Source of the DNA: Neodontobutis hainanensis
Taxonomy: Eukaryota; Chordata; Actinopteri; Gobiiformes; Odontobutidae
Length of the DNA: 64,000 nt
Assembly (NCBI GenBank): GCA_024349245.1
Contig: JALDNG010000039.1
Coordinates: 1,217,001 to 1,281,000, forward strand
Direction of reading: 5' to 3'
Numbering within the stretch: position 1 is the first letter of the stretch; every line of letters starts with the position of its first letter. The position numbers and the translations under genes were made by a program. The notes beneath the pieces are model-generated. The model had not been told where the DNA came from and did not search any database. It saw only the letters and a list, made by a program, of their open reading frames with translations. Below, piece after piece: positions 21,463-33,438 of the stretch.

Positions 21463-22302
21463 GTGGAACTGGATAATGTAGAAGCTTTTAGTTGTCTGGT
21501 TAGGCCGTGTTATCCTGATGTCTACTGCCTAAATCTGTTATTTAGTCCTCAAACACATCTGAAAACTCACAGAGTCAGTGACCCAAAAGCATCCTGTCCT
21601 CATCTTATTATAACTCAGAGGCAATCTTTTAAACCAAGCAGAACTGTTAGAGCTCGACAACTTTTTCCTGTCGCTATCTCTCCACTGGACCAGCCTTCAA
21701 ATGTCTGCTCTACATCAAGACTGAAGATCGGTCTCCTGAATGTGCGGTCTCTATCCTCCAAAGCACTCCTAATTAATGATCTTATTGCTTCTCATAGCTT
21801 GGATTTACTTTGTCTTTGTGAAACGTGGCTTAGGCCAAATGTTTTTCTGCCACTAAATGAAGCCTCTCCCCCTGATTATGCGTATGCACAGGTAGGTCGC
21901 ACGTCGAAATATGGTGGTGGTGTTGCAGCCATTTATAAAGCTGCATTTTGCTTTACAGGTACATCATCACAGCCGAAATTTTACTCTTTCGAAGTGTTAC
22001 TCATTAAACATATTTCTTCTCAAATAAACAGAAGGAAGCCATTTTATTTAGCTGTAATCTATCGCCCTCCGGGTCCCTACTCTTCTTTCTTGGATGAGTT
22101 TGGAGTTTTCCTCTCGGACTTAATAACCCATGCTGATAACATCCTTCTAGTTGGAGACTTTAATATTCATCTAAATAAGGAGTGTGATCCTCTGGCCAGA
22201 GCATTTCAATCACTGCTTGCGACCATGTCTTTCAACCAGTTTGTTCATGAGCCCACACACATTAGTGGAAACTATCTTGATCTTGTTTTGGCTCGGGAAT
22301 AG
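21463..22302 (+). pseudogene. L2 LINE ORF2, apurinic-like endonuclease
   Basis: A 279-codon frame. From about residue 85 it reads IGLLNVRSLSSKALLIND, LDLLCLCETWL (catalytic Glu), then GGGVAAIYK, AVIYRPPGPY, and LLVGDFNIHL (Asp-x-Asn). These are the standard motifs of the EEP endonuclease that nicks target DNA. The frame ends in a stop just after NYLDLVLA, where a one-base change of frame continues into SDHSLVEFEI, the final His block. One indel therefore separates EN from RT. Confidence 0.85.
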
Positions 22303-22319
22303 ATGTCTCCAATCTCTTT

Positions 22320-24549
22320 GTCTCCTCTCTTTCATCTGCTGTCTCAGATCACTCACTGGTAGAGTTCGAGATAAGTTACACATTTCCCTCAAATTCAGAC
22401 AAATGCGTAGTGTCTACACGGAATTTTAGCGCAGCTGCAATGGAAATGATTGCCACACGGCTGACAGATGTTCTTCCTAATTTAACTCCAACTGGAAACT
22501 CAGTAGAGGCCTACACAGAGGAGGTCCATGCTACCCTCTCAGCCATCACCGACTCAGTGGCACCCCTCAGGACAAAGCCCAGACCAACCAGACGACCCTA
22601 CGCCATGGTATAATGAGGAAACGCGGGCTTTGAAACAGGCCTGCAGGAGTTTTGAGCATAAATGGCGCAAGTCAAAAACAAATCTAAATTATCAAAAGTG
22701 GTGTTTGTGTGTAAACACCTATAAGCACGCCCTCAGCACTGCAAAGACTACCTATTTTTCATCTCTTATAAGAGAAATCCGGCATAACCCCAGGTTTCTC
22801 TTTGGAACAGTTGCTAAACTTATCCAACCAAAAACAACTGAAGACTCCTCTCCCTTTAGTGCACAAGACTTTTTAGATTTCTTTAATCATAAAATTGAAG
22901 ACATCAGGGATAATATTTTGTTTTTGTCTTCTTTGGCTCCGGGTCCCATTCACTTGGATCCACCGATCTCTCGTCTCTCAGTCTTAGATTCCGTTTCCCT
23001 TGATGAGCTGACAAAGGTGGTTTCTTCATGTAAAGCAACTACGTGTCTCCTGGATATCCTGCCAGCAAAACAGCTTAAAGAACTGTGGCCCTATGTGGGG
23101 CAAATTATATTAAACATTATAAACTTGTCCCTGTCTACTGGCACCGTTCCTTCCCTTTTCAAACAGGCTGTGGTCAAACCCCTGCTCAAAAAACCTACTT
23201 TGGATCCTGGATGCCTAAATAATTTCCGTCCTGTCTCCAATTTACCTTTTCTATCTAAAGTCCTCAAAAAGTTGTGCTAAAACAACTTACTCTATATCTA
23301 TCAGAAAATGACCTCCTCGAGCCGTTTCAGTCTGCATTTAGGGCCTCTTATTCCACTGAAACAGCTTTAGTTAAAGTAACAAATGATCTCCTCCTTCAGA
23401 TGGACGAGGACTCATCGGCTCTACTGTTATTGCTGGATCTCAGTGCTGCATTTGATACGATTGATCATGCAGTGCTAATCAACAGACTTAAAGATGTTTT
23501 TGGCATCTCTGGCTCTGCTCTTTCTTGGTTAGAATCCTATCTGTGTGATAGGTCTCATTTTGTCTCTTTTAATAAATCCTTCTCCTCCACGGCACCAGTG
23601 AAGTTCGGTGTGCCACAAGGGTCTGTGCTCGGTCCCATACTTTTTTCACTATATGTTACACCATTGGGACAAATCATCAGAAGTTATGGAGTGAACTTCC
23701 ACTGTTACGCCGATGATACACAGCTGTATCTACCAATAAAAGCAAATAATACTACTGACATCATGCGTCTAGAGGCCTGCCTCGTTTCAATTAAAACATG
23801 GATGTCTCAAAACTTCCTCCATTTGAACGCGGATAAAACAGAGCTCTTGTTAATTGGTCCTGCCAGTCATCGGCACAAGTTCAACAATCTTACTGTCTCA
23901 ATCAACAACTGTGTTTTGGAGCACGGCAAAACTGCAAGGAACCTCGGTGTCATTTTTGACCCCACACTATCTCTGCAGCAGCACATTAGTGAGGTCACTA
24001 AACTGGGCTTTTTTCACTTGCGGAATATCTCACAAATTCGCTCCTGCCTCTCTTTAGCTGATGCTGAAATTCTCATTCATGCATTTGTCACATCCAGGCT
24101 GGACTACTGTAATGCGTTATTCTCTGGACTCCCGAAGAAAAGTACTCACAGTCTACAAATGGTCCAAAATACAGCCGCCAGACTTTTAACAAAGACCAGG
24201 AAGTTTGATCACATTACTCCGGTCCTGGCTTCATTACACTGGCTTCCTATTCATGTTAGAGCTGATTTCAAAGTTCTCTTGTTAACATATAAAATCCTTT
24301 GTGGGCGCGCCCTCTTACCTATCTGACCTTATCACCTGGTATACTCCAGCTCGTACCCTTCGCTCTCAGGGCGCTGGCCTCCTTCAACTTCCTCGAATAA
24401 AGAAGAAGTCTGCTGGCTACAGAGCCTTTTCTTATAGAGCCCCATTTTTGTGGAATGGGCTCCCGGTGGAAGTGCGGCGATCTGACTCTGTTGAGATTTT
24501 CAAAAGCAAACTCAAAACTTACTTATTTCACCAAACGTATGGAGACTGA
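22320..24549 (+). pseudogene. L2 LINE ORF2, reverse transcriptase, four frames
   Basis: The RT reads on through 22320-22613, 22528-23280, 23274-24326 and 24301-24549. Landmarks are NNFRPVSNLPFLSK, LLDLSAAFDTIDH (first Asp), FGVPQGSVLGPILFSLY, CYADDTQLY (catalytic box, 23703-23729), LNADKTELL, and the C-terminal LHWLPI....FKVLLLTYK followed by WNGLPVEVR. Only about three single-base frame changes break it. The same family is represented by scraps at 53165-53410 and 62170-63720. Confidence 0.88.
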
Positions 24550-25123
24550 TTGATCATAGGGTTAGGTTTACACTGGTTGTAGCTGTAGGTACACACTCAA
24601 CCGCTGATATTATTATTACATCTGCCTATTATCAGTAGTATTTAGCACTTTTGTTTTTCTCCTTTCTACCTCCTCCTAGGGTGGACGCAAACCTCTGATC
24701 TGCTGGGTGATGTGTACTGCCCCACCCCTGACTCTGCTCCAGTGTGAGGACCCACAGCTCATCTTTCATCTACCTTGATAATGGCTGAGGTCCCATCCAC
24801 CTTACATACACAGACAGAGTGGACACTGGACGCTGTCAACATAAATGTTTTTTGTGAATATGTTTTGTATTTTTATGTATTTTTTTTTCAACTGTCCTGG
24901 ACACATTCTTGCACGGCCTGTCCGTCCTGGGAGTGGATCCCTCCTTCTGTGGTTCTCCCTGAGGTTTCTCTTTTTTCCCGGCTGGGTTTTTTTGGAGTTT
25001 TTCCTCACCCTGATGGAGGGTCTAAGGACAGGGGATGTTGTCTAGTACAGTCTGTTAAGCCCTTTGTTGTTGTGATATTGGGCTATACAAAAATAAATGT
25101 CTTGTCTTGTCTTGTCTTGATAC

Positions 25124-26190
25124 AGGTTGTCCGCTCACTGAAAACGGAAATGACCACTAGTCCCGGGGTACCAAGCCCGTTGAAGCCCCCACATGCATTA
25201 GCAGTCGCACCCACTGCAGCTACCCACTCTAAAGTTGAACCAGAGGAGGCCTGGCCTGATCCTCCACCCTGGCCCGAACTCGAGAGAGTACTGCCGAGTA
25301 ATATGCAGCACCTAAAGATCGAAAGAGACAGTCTCCAGACATATTACCCTTCTAGAGAGTCAGGTCAGGACCCACTATGGCCCCCTCCTCCGCCACCGCA
25401 CCCATTTCCCTCTACAGCTTATGTGGACCAGAGACACTCGTCACCCATCTCAACCCAGCGCTATCCACCAGTCTTTACAGTTACCACCCCCAAGTCAGAC
25501 CCCTAACTACAGGACATTAACTCCAGTATCTGAACAGCTCTACAGAGGCCCTCAGCCCACAATCCCTAAGTTCATCAACCATGACACCAGTGAATTTGCC
25601 CGGCTATGCATAGCATTAGAGAACCTCCTCCCAGCTCACACATCTGAACTGTTCAGATATCAGATCCTCGTTGACCATCTCAGGCTGGAAGAAGCTAAGC
25701 TTATCGCGGATGCCTATCTGAACTCCCCAACCCCATACACTGATACCATGGCAGCCCTTCATGAGAAATTTGGCCAGCCACATCAACTCGCCCTCAGGAA
25801 AATAGCCAGTGTGCTTGAGGCCCCTGAGGTAAGGCGGGGGGATATAGCGGCGTTCCAGAAGTTTGCCCTCCAGATTCAATCCCTGGTAGGCTTACTACAG
25901 ACCTTGGGCCCTGAAGGAGAAGTCGAACTGAACTGTGGCTCCCATGTAGCACGCCTCCTGAGTAAACTTCCTGCCGAGCAGCGTGCTGACTTTCGCAGAC
26001 ACCGGTTTAAACAGCCTGGAGCCAGTCACACCCTCCTAGACCTGTCAGAGTGGCTCCGTTACGAGTCGTGGTGTCAGGGGTTCGATAGCCAAGCCACAGC
26101 AAAGCCAAACAGAGAAAGACCGCATACTAAGAACGACAGTCTGTTACCGTCCTCCACGGTGTCGGTGGGTCAGTCATGCCCCCCAACCCT
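25124..26190 (+). pseudogene. BEL gag, central and C-terminal part
   Basis: Resumes after the L2 insertion in one frame to 25506 (Pro-rich), then in another from 25421 to about 26180. The second part is helical and capsid-like: IPKFINHDTSEF, ALENLLPAH, LVDHLRLEEAKLIADAYL, ALHEKFGQPHQL, matching the gag core of BEL elements as I know it. A +/-1 frame change near 25500 and another near 26180 lead into the zinc-knuckle/protease frame. Confidence 0.75.
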
Positions 26191-28617
26191 ACTCCAGCCA
26201 CGGAGAAGTTTAAGAGCAAAGTATACTGTGCCTATTGTGAGAGCAAAGAACATCACCTCAGCCAATGTAGTGACGTTGCCAAGCTCTCCAAGGAGGAACT
26301 AAAGGAATGGATTCAAGTCAATAAGCGCTGCTGGCGATGTGCACGAGCCCACTTCGCCGCCCAGTGTACACTGAAGAAGCCATGCAGACAGTGTAATGGG
26401 AAGCACCTTCAGGCCCTCCACGAAATCAATGCGAAACTGGAGGGTGCTAGTCAGGAAGTAGCTAAACAGGAGAGCTGCCTCACCAATTCTGCTGCTAACA
26501 CCCTTTACCTTGACAGACCAGGCACAGGTAACAGAACTCTGCTGAAGGTTGTTCCCATCCTACTCCATTACGGGGGCCGGTCCCTGAACGCCTTCGCCAT
26601 CCTGGACGATGGATCTGAGAGGTCCATGCTACTACCCGCTGCAGCCAAGGCTCTTGGCATAAGGGGCACCCCTGAGGACCTTCCGTTACGAACTGTCAGG
26701 CAGGATATTCAGGTACTCCAAGGCTATTCAGTCACTTTCCATGTGTCCCCCGTGCCCAACCCTCACACCAGCTACAAAATTGAGGGCGCCTTCACAGCAA
26801 ACCGCCTCATCCTCGCCCAGCACACCTACCCGGTTGAGCGGCTACTGAAGAAGTTCCGGCATTTAAGGGGCTTACCCATCCCTGCCCTCCGAAATGCAGA
26901 GCCATCTCTTCTTATCGGCTCAGATCAAGTTCACCTTGTCATACCAGTTGAGCCCATAAGGCTTGGTCCGCCCGGCAGCCCAGCAGCAGTCCATACCAAA
27001 CTAGGGTGGGCGCTCCAAGGCCCTGTCCAGTTTATGGGGCGGCTCAACAATTCCGTACAATGCCTGTACACTGCAGCCCCACCCGAGCTAGAGGAGCTGT
27101 ACAAACACGTTGAGCGGCTCTGGCAAGTTGATGCAGTATCTTACAGACCTGAAAGAGAGGTCACACGCTCTAAACAGGACCATCAGGCTGTGTCAATGCT
27201 CGAGGCCAAAACCATCTGTACAGAAGTGAAGGGCACCCTCAGATATGCCACCCCACTGCTGCGTCACACAGACATGTCCCTGCTTTCCCCCCCGAAGGAC
27301 TCTGTAATGCCCCTGCTGCGAAGCACAGAAAGACGTCTCCAAAGAAACCCTGCACAAGCTGACGCCTACAAGGAAGAGATGCAAAAACTCATCGAAAGTG
27401 GTGCAGTGAGTGAAGTTACTTCCGAGGCCCCAACTCAGGAAGAGTGGTACATCCCCCACCATCTTGTTAGCCATAACGGGAAATCCCGCTTGGTTTTCAA
27501 CTGCTCTCATGAGTACCTCGGCCAGTCCTTAAACCAGTTCCTCCTGCCAGGCCCGACCCTAGGAGCATCTCTGATAGGTGTCCTGCTAAGATTTCGCGAG
27601 CGGCCCATTGCCATATCTGGAGATATAAAGGGAATGTTCCATCAGGTCCGCCTCCTCCCTGAAGACCGTCCCCTTCTCAGGTTCTTGTGGCGTGACCTGG
27701 AAGTCGACAAACCTCCGAAGACATATGAGTGGCAGGTCCTTCCCTTTGGCACGACGTGCAGCCCCTGCTGTGCCACTTATGCCCTCCAGCGGCACGTCAT
27801 AGATCACAGCCCTCCTGGCAGCGACCTAACGTTCTCAGTCGGAAACTGTTTTTATGTGGACAACAGCCTCCAGAGCTTGAGCACCCCAGAGGAAGCCTGG
27901 TCCCTGGTCGACCGTCTCATAGCCCTCCTTTCCTCAGCAGGGTTTGAGCTGCGTCAGTGGGCCTGCAGCAAACCAAACGTCCTGAGCCACTTACCTCAAG
28001 CAGCCAGATCGAAGAGTCTAGATTTGTGGCTTGCACAAGATAAGTCAAACCCCCAAGAATCCACCCTTGGTCTTAGCTGGAATTGGGAGACAGACACATT
28101 GGGCTACAAGCACAGGCCTTTGACCTATGAGGCGCCAACCCTAAGGAACATATACAAAGTCCTGGCCTCCCAATATGACCCCTTAGGTTATCTGTTACCT
28201 TATAGTACACGGGCCAAGCTCATTGTCCGGCAGTTATGGGACAAGCAACGTGGCTGGGATGACTCGAACCTGCCTTCCGAACTTATGCAGGCCTGGACCA
28301 GTTGGGAAGCCGAGCTCCAGTTTCTCCCTCTCCTGTCCCTTTCCCGCCCTTATGTTTCTGCAGGTGACGCAGGGGAGGACTCCACTCGGCAACTCCACAT
28401 CTTTGCTGACGCGTCCGAGCAAGCTTACGGGGCCGTTGCCTACCTGAGAACCGAAAATACAACTCTCATTTGTGTTTGCCCGTTCCAGAGTAGCTCCCAA
28501 GCGGGTCCAGTCCATTCCCCGTCTAGAACTCTGTGCAGCCCTGGTTGCAGCCCAGATAGCACAACTCTTGGCGAAAGAACTCACACTAGTAGTAGCTCAG
28601 ACGGTACTGTGGTCTGA
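26176..28617 (+). pseudogene. BEL zinc knuckles, protease, reverse transcriptase and start of RNase H
   Basis: An 813-codon uninterrupted frame. Residues about 15-85 carry Cys/His knuckles (CAYCESKEHHLSQC, CWRCARAHFAAQC, CRQCNGKH). Residues about 130-230 hold an aspartic protease with ILDDGSERSML. The RT occupies about 400-650, with SRLVFNCS, ISGDIKGMFHQV (first Asp), LPFGTTCSPCCATY and the box FYVDNSLQS. RNase H begins at LHIFADASEQAYGA (near 730). The YVDN box has Asn for the second Asp, which I recall in other fish BEL copies. The frame ends in a shift after 28500. Confidence 0.9.
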
Positions 28618-29586
28618 CTCTACAACAGTCTTGACATGGCTCCAATCCCAGTCATGTCGCTACAAAGTTTTCGTGGGCGCTAGAGTTGCGGAGATCCAAG
28701 AGCTTACAAAGACTGCTAGTTGGAGTATGTAGACTCGGCTAATAACCCGGCAGATGATTTGACCAGAGGGAAGGCCCTGAGAGCTCTCATCGAACCAAAC
28801 CGCTGGTGCCAGGGGCCCCCCTTTCTCCTACAGACCCCAGACACCTGGCCAGAGAGACCCAGGACAGTGGCTCCCGAGGTCCCAGCGGAGCTCCGTAAAG
28901 CTACTCTCTGCACCTTAACCATCACCTCCCTGAACAGTCAAAGCAACAACACTTGCAGCACTTGGCAGGAGCTTATAGAGGCCAAAGCTAATGAGCTCCA
29001 CCCACGAGACCCCTTGGGCCCTCCCCTTAGTGCTGAGGAGTATCAGCAAGCAGAGACTATTGTACTGCAGCGAGCACAGCAGGATTCCTTCTTCGAGGAT
29101 TATAAACTGTTAGCTGCCGGTAAGCCTGTTCCCTCTAGCAGCCGTTTACTCACCTTATCTCCCGAGTTAGATCAGTCGACGGGCCTAATAAGAGTGGGTG
29201 GTCGGCTACGCAGATCTGAAGGCCTTAGCGACTTGACTCTGCACCCTGTTGTCTTGGATCCCTCACACCCAGTTACTCGCTTGCTGATCCAGAAATATGA
29301 TAAAGACCTCCATCATGCCGGAGCAGAGCGGGTCTATGCAGAGTTGCGGCGGTCATTCTGGATCATTCGGGGCAGGGAAGCCATCCGCAAACACCAGCAT
29401 GCCTGTGTCGAATGCAGGCGTTGGAGAGCCAAGCCTGCAATCCCTAAAATGGCAGATTTACCCCCTGCCCGCCTCCGGTTATACAAGCCAGCCTTTTACT
29501 CCACTGGTGTCGATTGTTTCGGCCCGATGTTGGTTAAGATGGCCAGACGTCAAGAGAAACGCTGGGTATTATCTTCAAGTGTTTAA
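28472..29586 (+). pseudogene. BEL RNase H end and integrase N-terminus
   Basis: Frame 28472-28732 continues RNase H (RVAPKRVQSIPRLELCAALVAA, then LWSDSTTVLTWL). Frame 28720-29586 continues with the segment ending RNase H (VDSANNPADDLTRG), then the integrase HHCC finger (HHAGAERVYAEL...HACVECRRW) and GVDCFGPM with the first catalytic Asp. A stop at 29586 falls within the integrase core. Confidence 0.85.
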
Positions 29587-29621
29587 CAACAAGGGCAGTA
29601 CACCTGGATCTTCTTAGAAGT

Positions 29622-30394
29622 ATGGACGCGGACACCTACCTGATGGCCCTACGGAGATTCATTGCTCGTCGAGGGACCCCGGCGGAGCTATGGTCTGATC
29701 AGGGGACCAATTTTAAGGGAGGGGAGCGTGAACTTCAAGAGGCCTTTGCGGCCATGGCTCCCTCTCTCCAACAGAGGCTCGTCCCCAGAAGATTAAGTTC
29801 CATTATAACCCACCTGCAGCTCCGCACTTTGGCGGGGTTTGGGAGCGAGAAATCTGCTCCGTTAAGACTGCCCTGTACACGTGCATAGGATCACAACCAG
29901 TCTATGAGGATGTCCTTATCACGGCTCTCCTGGAGGTGGAGGCCATGTTGAATTCAAAACCTTTGGGCTACACCTCAACAGATGTAGCAGACATTGATCC
30001 AGTGACGCCAAACAGTCTGTTGATGGGGCGGCCAGACGGGTCGTTGCCTGCAGTTGTCTAGCCAGAGACTGAGATCTTGAGCCGTCGGCGCTGGCGACAC
30101 TCCCAGGTGCTGGCTGACCAGTTTTGGGCGAGATTCATCAGAGAGTATCTCCCCACTCTTCAGACTAGACAGAAATGGCAATCAGCTTCACCGGAGCTAT
30201 TAGCCAAAGCAGTGGTCATGCTAGTGGACCCTCAGTCACCCAGGGCGTCCTGGCCCATTGGACGTGTGACCAAGACTCATCGTAGTGTTGATGGCTGCAT
30301 TAGATCTGCAGATGTATTGATTAATGGACATGTGTATACCAGACCTGTGGCACGTTTAGTAATGCTGCCAGCTTTGCCTCCTGGGGAGGACTAG
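29622..30394 (+). pseudogene. BEL integrase core remainder and C-terminal domain
   Basis: 29622-29888 carries the second catalytic Asp in ELWSDQGTNFKGG. The region with the third acidic residue (around 29855-29960) is in several frames. The frame 30077-30394 reads RRRWRHSQVLADQFWARFIREYLPTL and VVMLVDPQSPRASWPIGRV, the typical BEL/Pao integrase tail. Frame changes at about 29590, 29870 and 30060 inactivate it. Confidence 0.8.
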
Positions 30395-30443
30395 CCCACG
30401 GATGGTTCGCCTTTATTTTGGGAGCAAATGTGCTTTGCACATT

Positions 30444-30453
30444 TGGGGGCGGC
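30444..30453 (+). other. BEL polypurine tract
   Basis: TGGGGGCGGC lies directly before the 3' LTR, where plus-strand DNA synthesis would be primed. Confidence 0.5.
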
Positions 30454-31301
30454 TGTTATAAAGGCTCAGCCCTCCCGAATGTGTGATCACATGAGGCAAC
30501 GTCACGAATTGTTCCTAGTTCAGTTTCCGGTAACAGAAAAAGACACGTGAGAGGCACGTTAGTTAAGAAGTGAGTAAAGTAAAGAACACGCGGGTTTTGC
30601 CTCCACAAGATTTATCTGAGATCCTTAAGACATCGGAGTACTATATTATAGAGTCGCTGATGAAACGTGAGTGTTTTTTGCTGTATCATTGTTCTCTCAC
30701 TGTTTTCTAAGTTTCATTTAAGTCTACTTGGGTTGCCATGTCGGCTCTTATATGTTCCCTATGTCCGTGCACAGCTTTTAGGTGTTTGTTTAAAGATATT
30801 TCTACTGTATTGCATATTGATGCCTTTCTGTTGTGTGTGTGTAGTACATGTTACACGCCGGAATGTCCGCAAGTAGTAAAGTGAAGGTCCGCCATCCATG
30901 CGGTCTTAATTGTGCGGCCATTGTTGTATTTCGGCGGCCAGTAGATGGCGCCAGTGCTACACCTATATTTTGTCATGTGCCTTATTTGATGCATAAAGTT
31001 AGTACTGTATTGATAGAACTTTCCTAGACCAGTTTACTTGTTTTTATTATGTGTATTTCCTTGGTACACATTTATATTAATGTTAAGTTAACATACATGC
31101 TTGTTTGTCATTTCAGACTGATGATTATAATAATAATAATACTTTGAATCACCATCTTGTAACCATCTAAATAAATGCAAATAAAACACTGCTGGATTCC
31201 CACAAGACGCTCATCTCTTTCTCCTGTGTTCTGACCGACACCCCATCTTGTCCTCTGTTATACACCTAAAGAATTAGCACCATACAGTCCACTCCAGAAC
31301 A
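30454..31301 (+). repeat. BEL 3' LTR
   Basis: 848 bp, nearly identical to the 5' LTR and followed by the ATCGA duplication. Confidence 0.95.
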
Positions 31302-31302
31302 A

Positions 31303-31830
31303 TCGACTTTCTGGTCGTTTCATCTGAACTGTGGCCGTATGTCTTAAACACTTGGAGAGGGTCACAAGCACTAAACTGATCACCACCTGGTGGTGAGTTG
31401 GAGCGGATGGTGGGTGATAACGCTGAACAGACTTGGCAGGCCCAAACTTATTGTGAGGGTCTGTTGGGAATGTTGGGCAGAGTCCCCTGATAAATCTTCA
31501 ACTCTCACCTCCAGGAGAAGCTTCAACCAGATCCCGAGGGAGGCTGGAGACACTAAGTCCGAGTGAACCATGTTCTCCACCTCCATTGTCAATGTGGCTG
31601 CTTGGAGCTGTGGCTGCACCTCTGGTCTCCTGTGTCTGGAGACCGGAGGTGGATGAGCTCTGCCCTGAGTATCTCAATTCTCTGGATGTTGCGGGGCTGT
31701 CTTGGCTGACAGGCCTTTGTTCAACATTGCGTAGCGGTTGGGGACAGTACCTCTGGACTGGTAGAGTAGGCTGGTGGTGCCTCTTTTCAAGAACGGGAAC
31801 TGGAGGGTGTGTTAAGACTACAGTGGAATC
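31303..31830 (+). pseudogene. RTE-type LINE endonuclease fragment, second part
   Basis: Continues the coding sequence broken at 18869. It includes ATCGACTTTCTGGTCGT, CAACTGATCACCACCTGGTGGTGAGT (the SDH-like His block at DNA level), and a stretch around 31420-31600 typical of teleost RTE elements. Frames are broken repeatedly. Confidence 0.6.
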
Positions 31831-31859
31831 AGCCTCCCCAGTCTATGCAATGGTTAGTC

Positions 31860-32534
31860 ATTAAAACATCTAAAATGACCAAATAAAGACCAAAATAAGC
31901 TTTCATCTATGGCATATGAAACTTGACTAAAATCTCTGCCCAACTTTGCCATGTGCAGCCTTTCTTAAAACGATGCGCCAGCTGTGACGTGATGGAGCAT
32001 GTGACGCTGCAGAGGTGCATAACAGAGGAGCATAACAGAGGAGACGTAGCCACTTGTTCCTCCTGCTACAGTTAAACATTGTTAGTTTATTCAGACACCA
32101 CAGGAACAGCAGGTGAACTGAAACGCACTTCCATGTAGCTCTCAGTGAACCCCATCAAACAAACACCAACAAAAATATAGCACTGTTTAGACTGAGCCTA
32201 CCTGCTCTCTGTCCTGCCTTAGTCTTTAAAGTGTCCAGTTCCTCCCCTCCAAAACCGTCTGTGAGGCAATTATCTACTGAAAACAAAGTCCAAACTAAAC
32301 CACAATGAGTTTAATCCAAAAGAGCGAAGGAAAAAGACTGTAACACTGCACGCTGCTGTGGCACAGAGCAGAACATCTGGACCTCACAGAGCTGCAGAGA
32401 CTGCCATTTTCTGGTTATAGTTTCCTCTAGACTCCCCCAAAACTCTTTCAGCATTAGGCAGCAGCACACACCTGCTGATCAGAAGCCTTAATTAGCGGGC
32501 ACTAATTATGTAACTGATCAATTAAGTTTATCTC
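31860..32534. other. Unassigned sequence
   Basis: No frame, RNA gene or repeat end that I can identify. A short duplication GCATAACAGAGGA occurs near 32016-32040. Confidence 0.3.
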
Positions 32535-32720
32535 CAGCTTCAAAATAATAATAATAATAATAGATTGAATTTATATTGCGCTTCTCAAGGCTCTCAAAAC
32601 GCTTTCCAGGGTCCAGAGCAAGTATTTACTCCACAGTTACACACTGGTGATGGAGACGTGGTAGCCATTTTGCACCTACAGACTCTCCAACCTCCAAACA
32701 TTCTCATACTGCCTGCTCCA
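32535..32720 (+). repeat. Dispersed SINE-like repeat with (ATA)n head
   Basis: (ATA)n, then ATTTATATTGCGCTTCTCAAGG and GCTTTCCAGGGTCCAGAG, then ACTCCACAGTTACACACTGGTGATGGAGACG. The same order recurs at 51590-51800, including CAAACATTCTCATACTGC-type sequence. No Pol III boxes were found. Confidence 0.65.
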
Positions 32721-32779
32721 GTCTGGCCTCTAAGAATGGCCTCGGTCTTGGTCCTGCTGCTTTGGTTATTCACTTACCT

Positions 32780-32851
32780 ACTTTCAATAAACCTTTTTTG
32801 AACTGTGTCAGCTGTGCCTGCGTTTGGGTCCCTTTCTCGTGGTGTGTGACA
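32780..32851 (+). mobile_element. Possible truncated LTR 3' end
   Basis: CAATAAACC poly(A)-type signal followed about 60 bp later by GGTGTGTGACAG, like the R-U5 end of teleost gypsy-type LTRs. No matching 5' end was found. Confidence 0.3.
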
Positions 32852-33438
32852 GTATCTACGTTTGCCAGTGATAAAGAATGATAATTACTACAAACCATTG
32901 GAACTTTGTGCTTTTTATGGATTAAAGTGAAAATAAATGAACATTGGTGGTTTTCTTTTTGAAGGTGTGAAGTATCTACTGCGTTCAGAAATATTATATG
33001 TCCTAGTGAATGTTCAAACAGTGCAATGAATAGAGCATCAAATGTGAATGAACTGAACAGGCCAAAGCGAGGGAGCAGGAAAGCATGAAATTAGCTGCAG
33101 TGGAGGTGAGCAGCAGTCGTCGCTGGGATTTTAATGACAAGGATGTAAGACCTTCCCTAAAAAAATGTACAGCAGACAGTGTTGTGTGTCTTGAGTCATT
33201 TTCTTCTTTGGGGTGCTCCGCAGATTAAACCACTCAAGTGTTTATTATTAAAACTCACAATCTACTGGTCTGTCCAGCTTGGGGGCAGAGTGGGTGGTGG
33301 TGGCTTTTCTCTGGGTTTCAATGATTATCCCTTCATCAGAGAAAAAAGAATCCAGAAAGTCCATGGTGCTGGGTTGGATTTAGTGAGCACATCTGTTCTT
33401 TCTACAGGATCCATTTTTTTATTATTAATTATTACAGT
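32852..33438. other. Unassigned sequence left of the retrovirus
   Basis: Nothing recognisable. It ends in an A/T-rich run immediately before the LTR. Confidence 0.3.

Larger units (their letters stand above)
20761..25117 (+). mobile_element. L2/Maui-type LINE inserted in BEL gag
   Basis: 4.36 kb bounded by TGATAC (20755-20760 and 25118-25123), a 6-bp duplication. It has an esterase-like ORF1, an apurinic-type endonuclease and an RT, then a 3' untranslated part with GTTGTGATATTGGGCTATAC and a tail of (CTTGT) repeats. Tail and domain order fit the CR1/L2 group, and the close resemblance of the tail is to Maui/L2. It has only a few frameshifts, so it is fairly young and nearly full length. Confidence 0.85.
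19487..31301 (+). mobile_element. BEL/Pao LTR retrotransposon, 11.8 kb, with nested L2 LINE
   Basis: Two LTRs (19487-20329 and 30454-31301) differ at only about 1% of positions plus short indels. They start TGTTATAAAGG and end CCAGAACA. ATCGA flanks both ends (19482-19486 and 31302-31306), a 5-bp duplication as expected for BEL/Pao. A primer site, gag, protease, RT with YVDN, RNase H and integrase lie between in the BEL order. An L2 LINE of 4.36 kb sits in gag. Several frameshifts make this copy non-autonomous. Confidence 0.93.
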
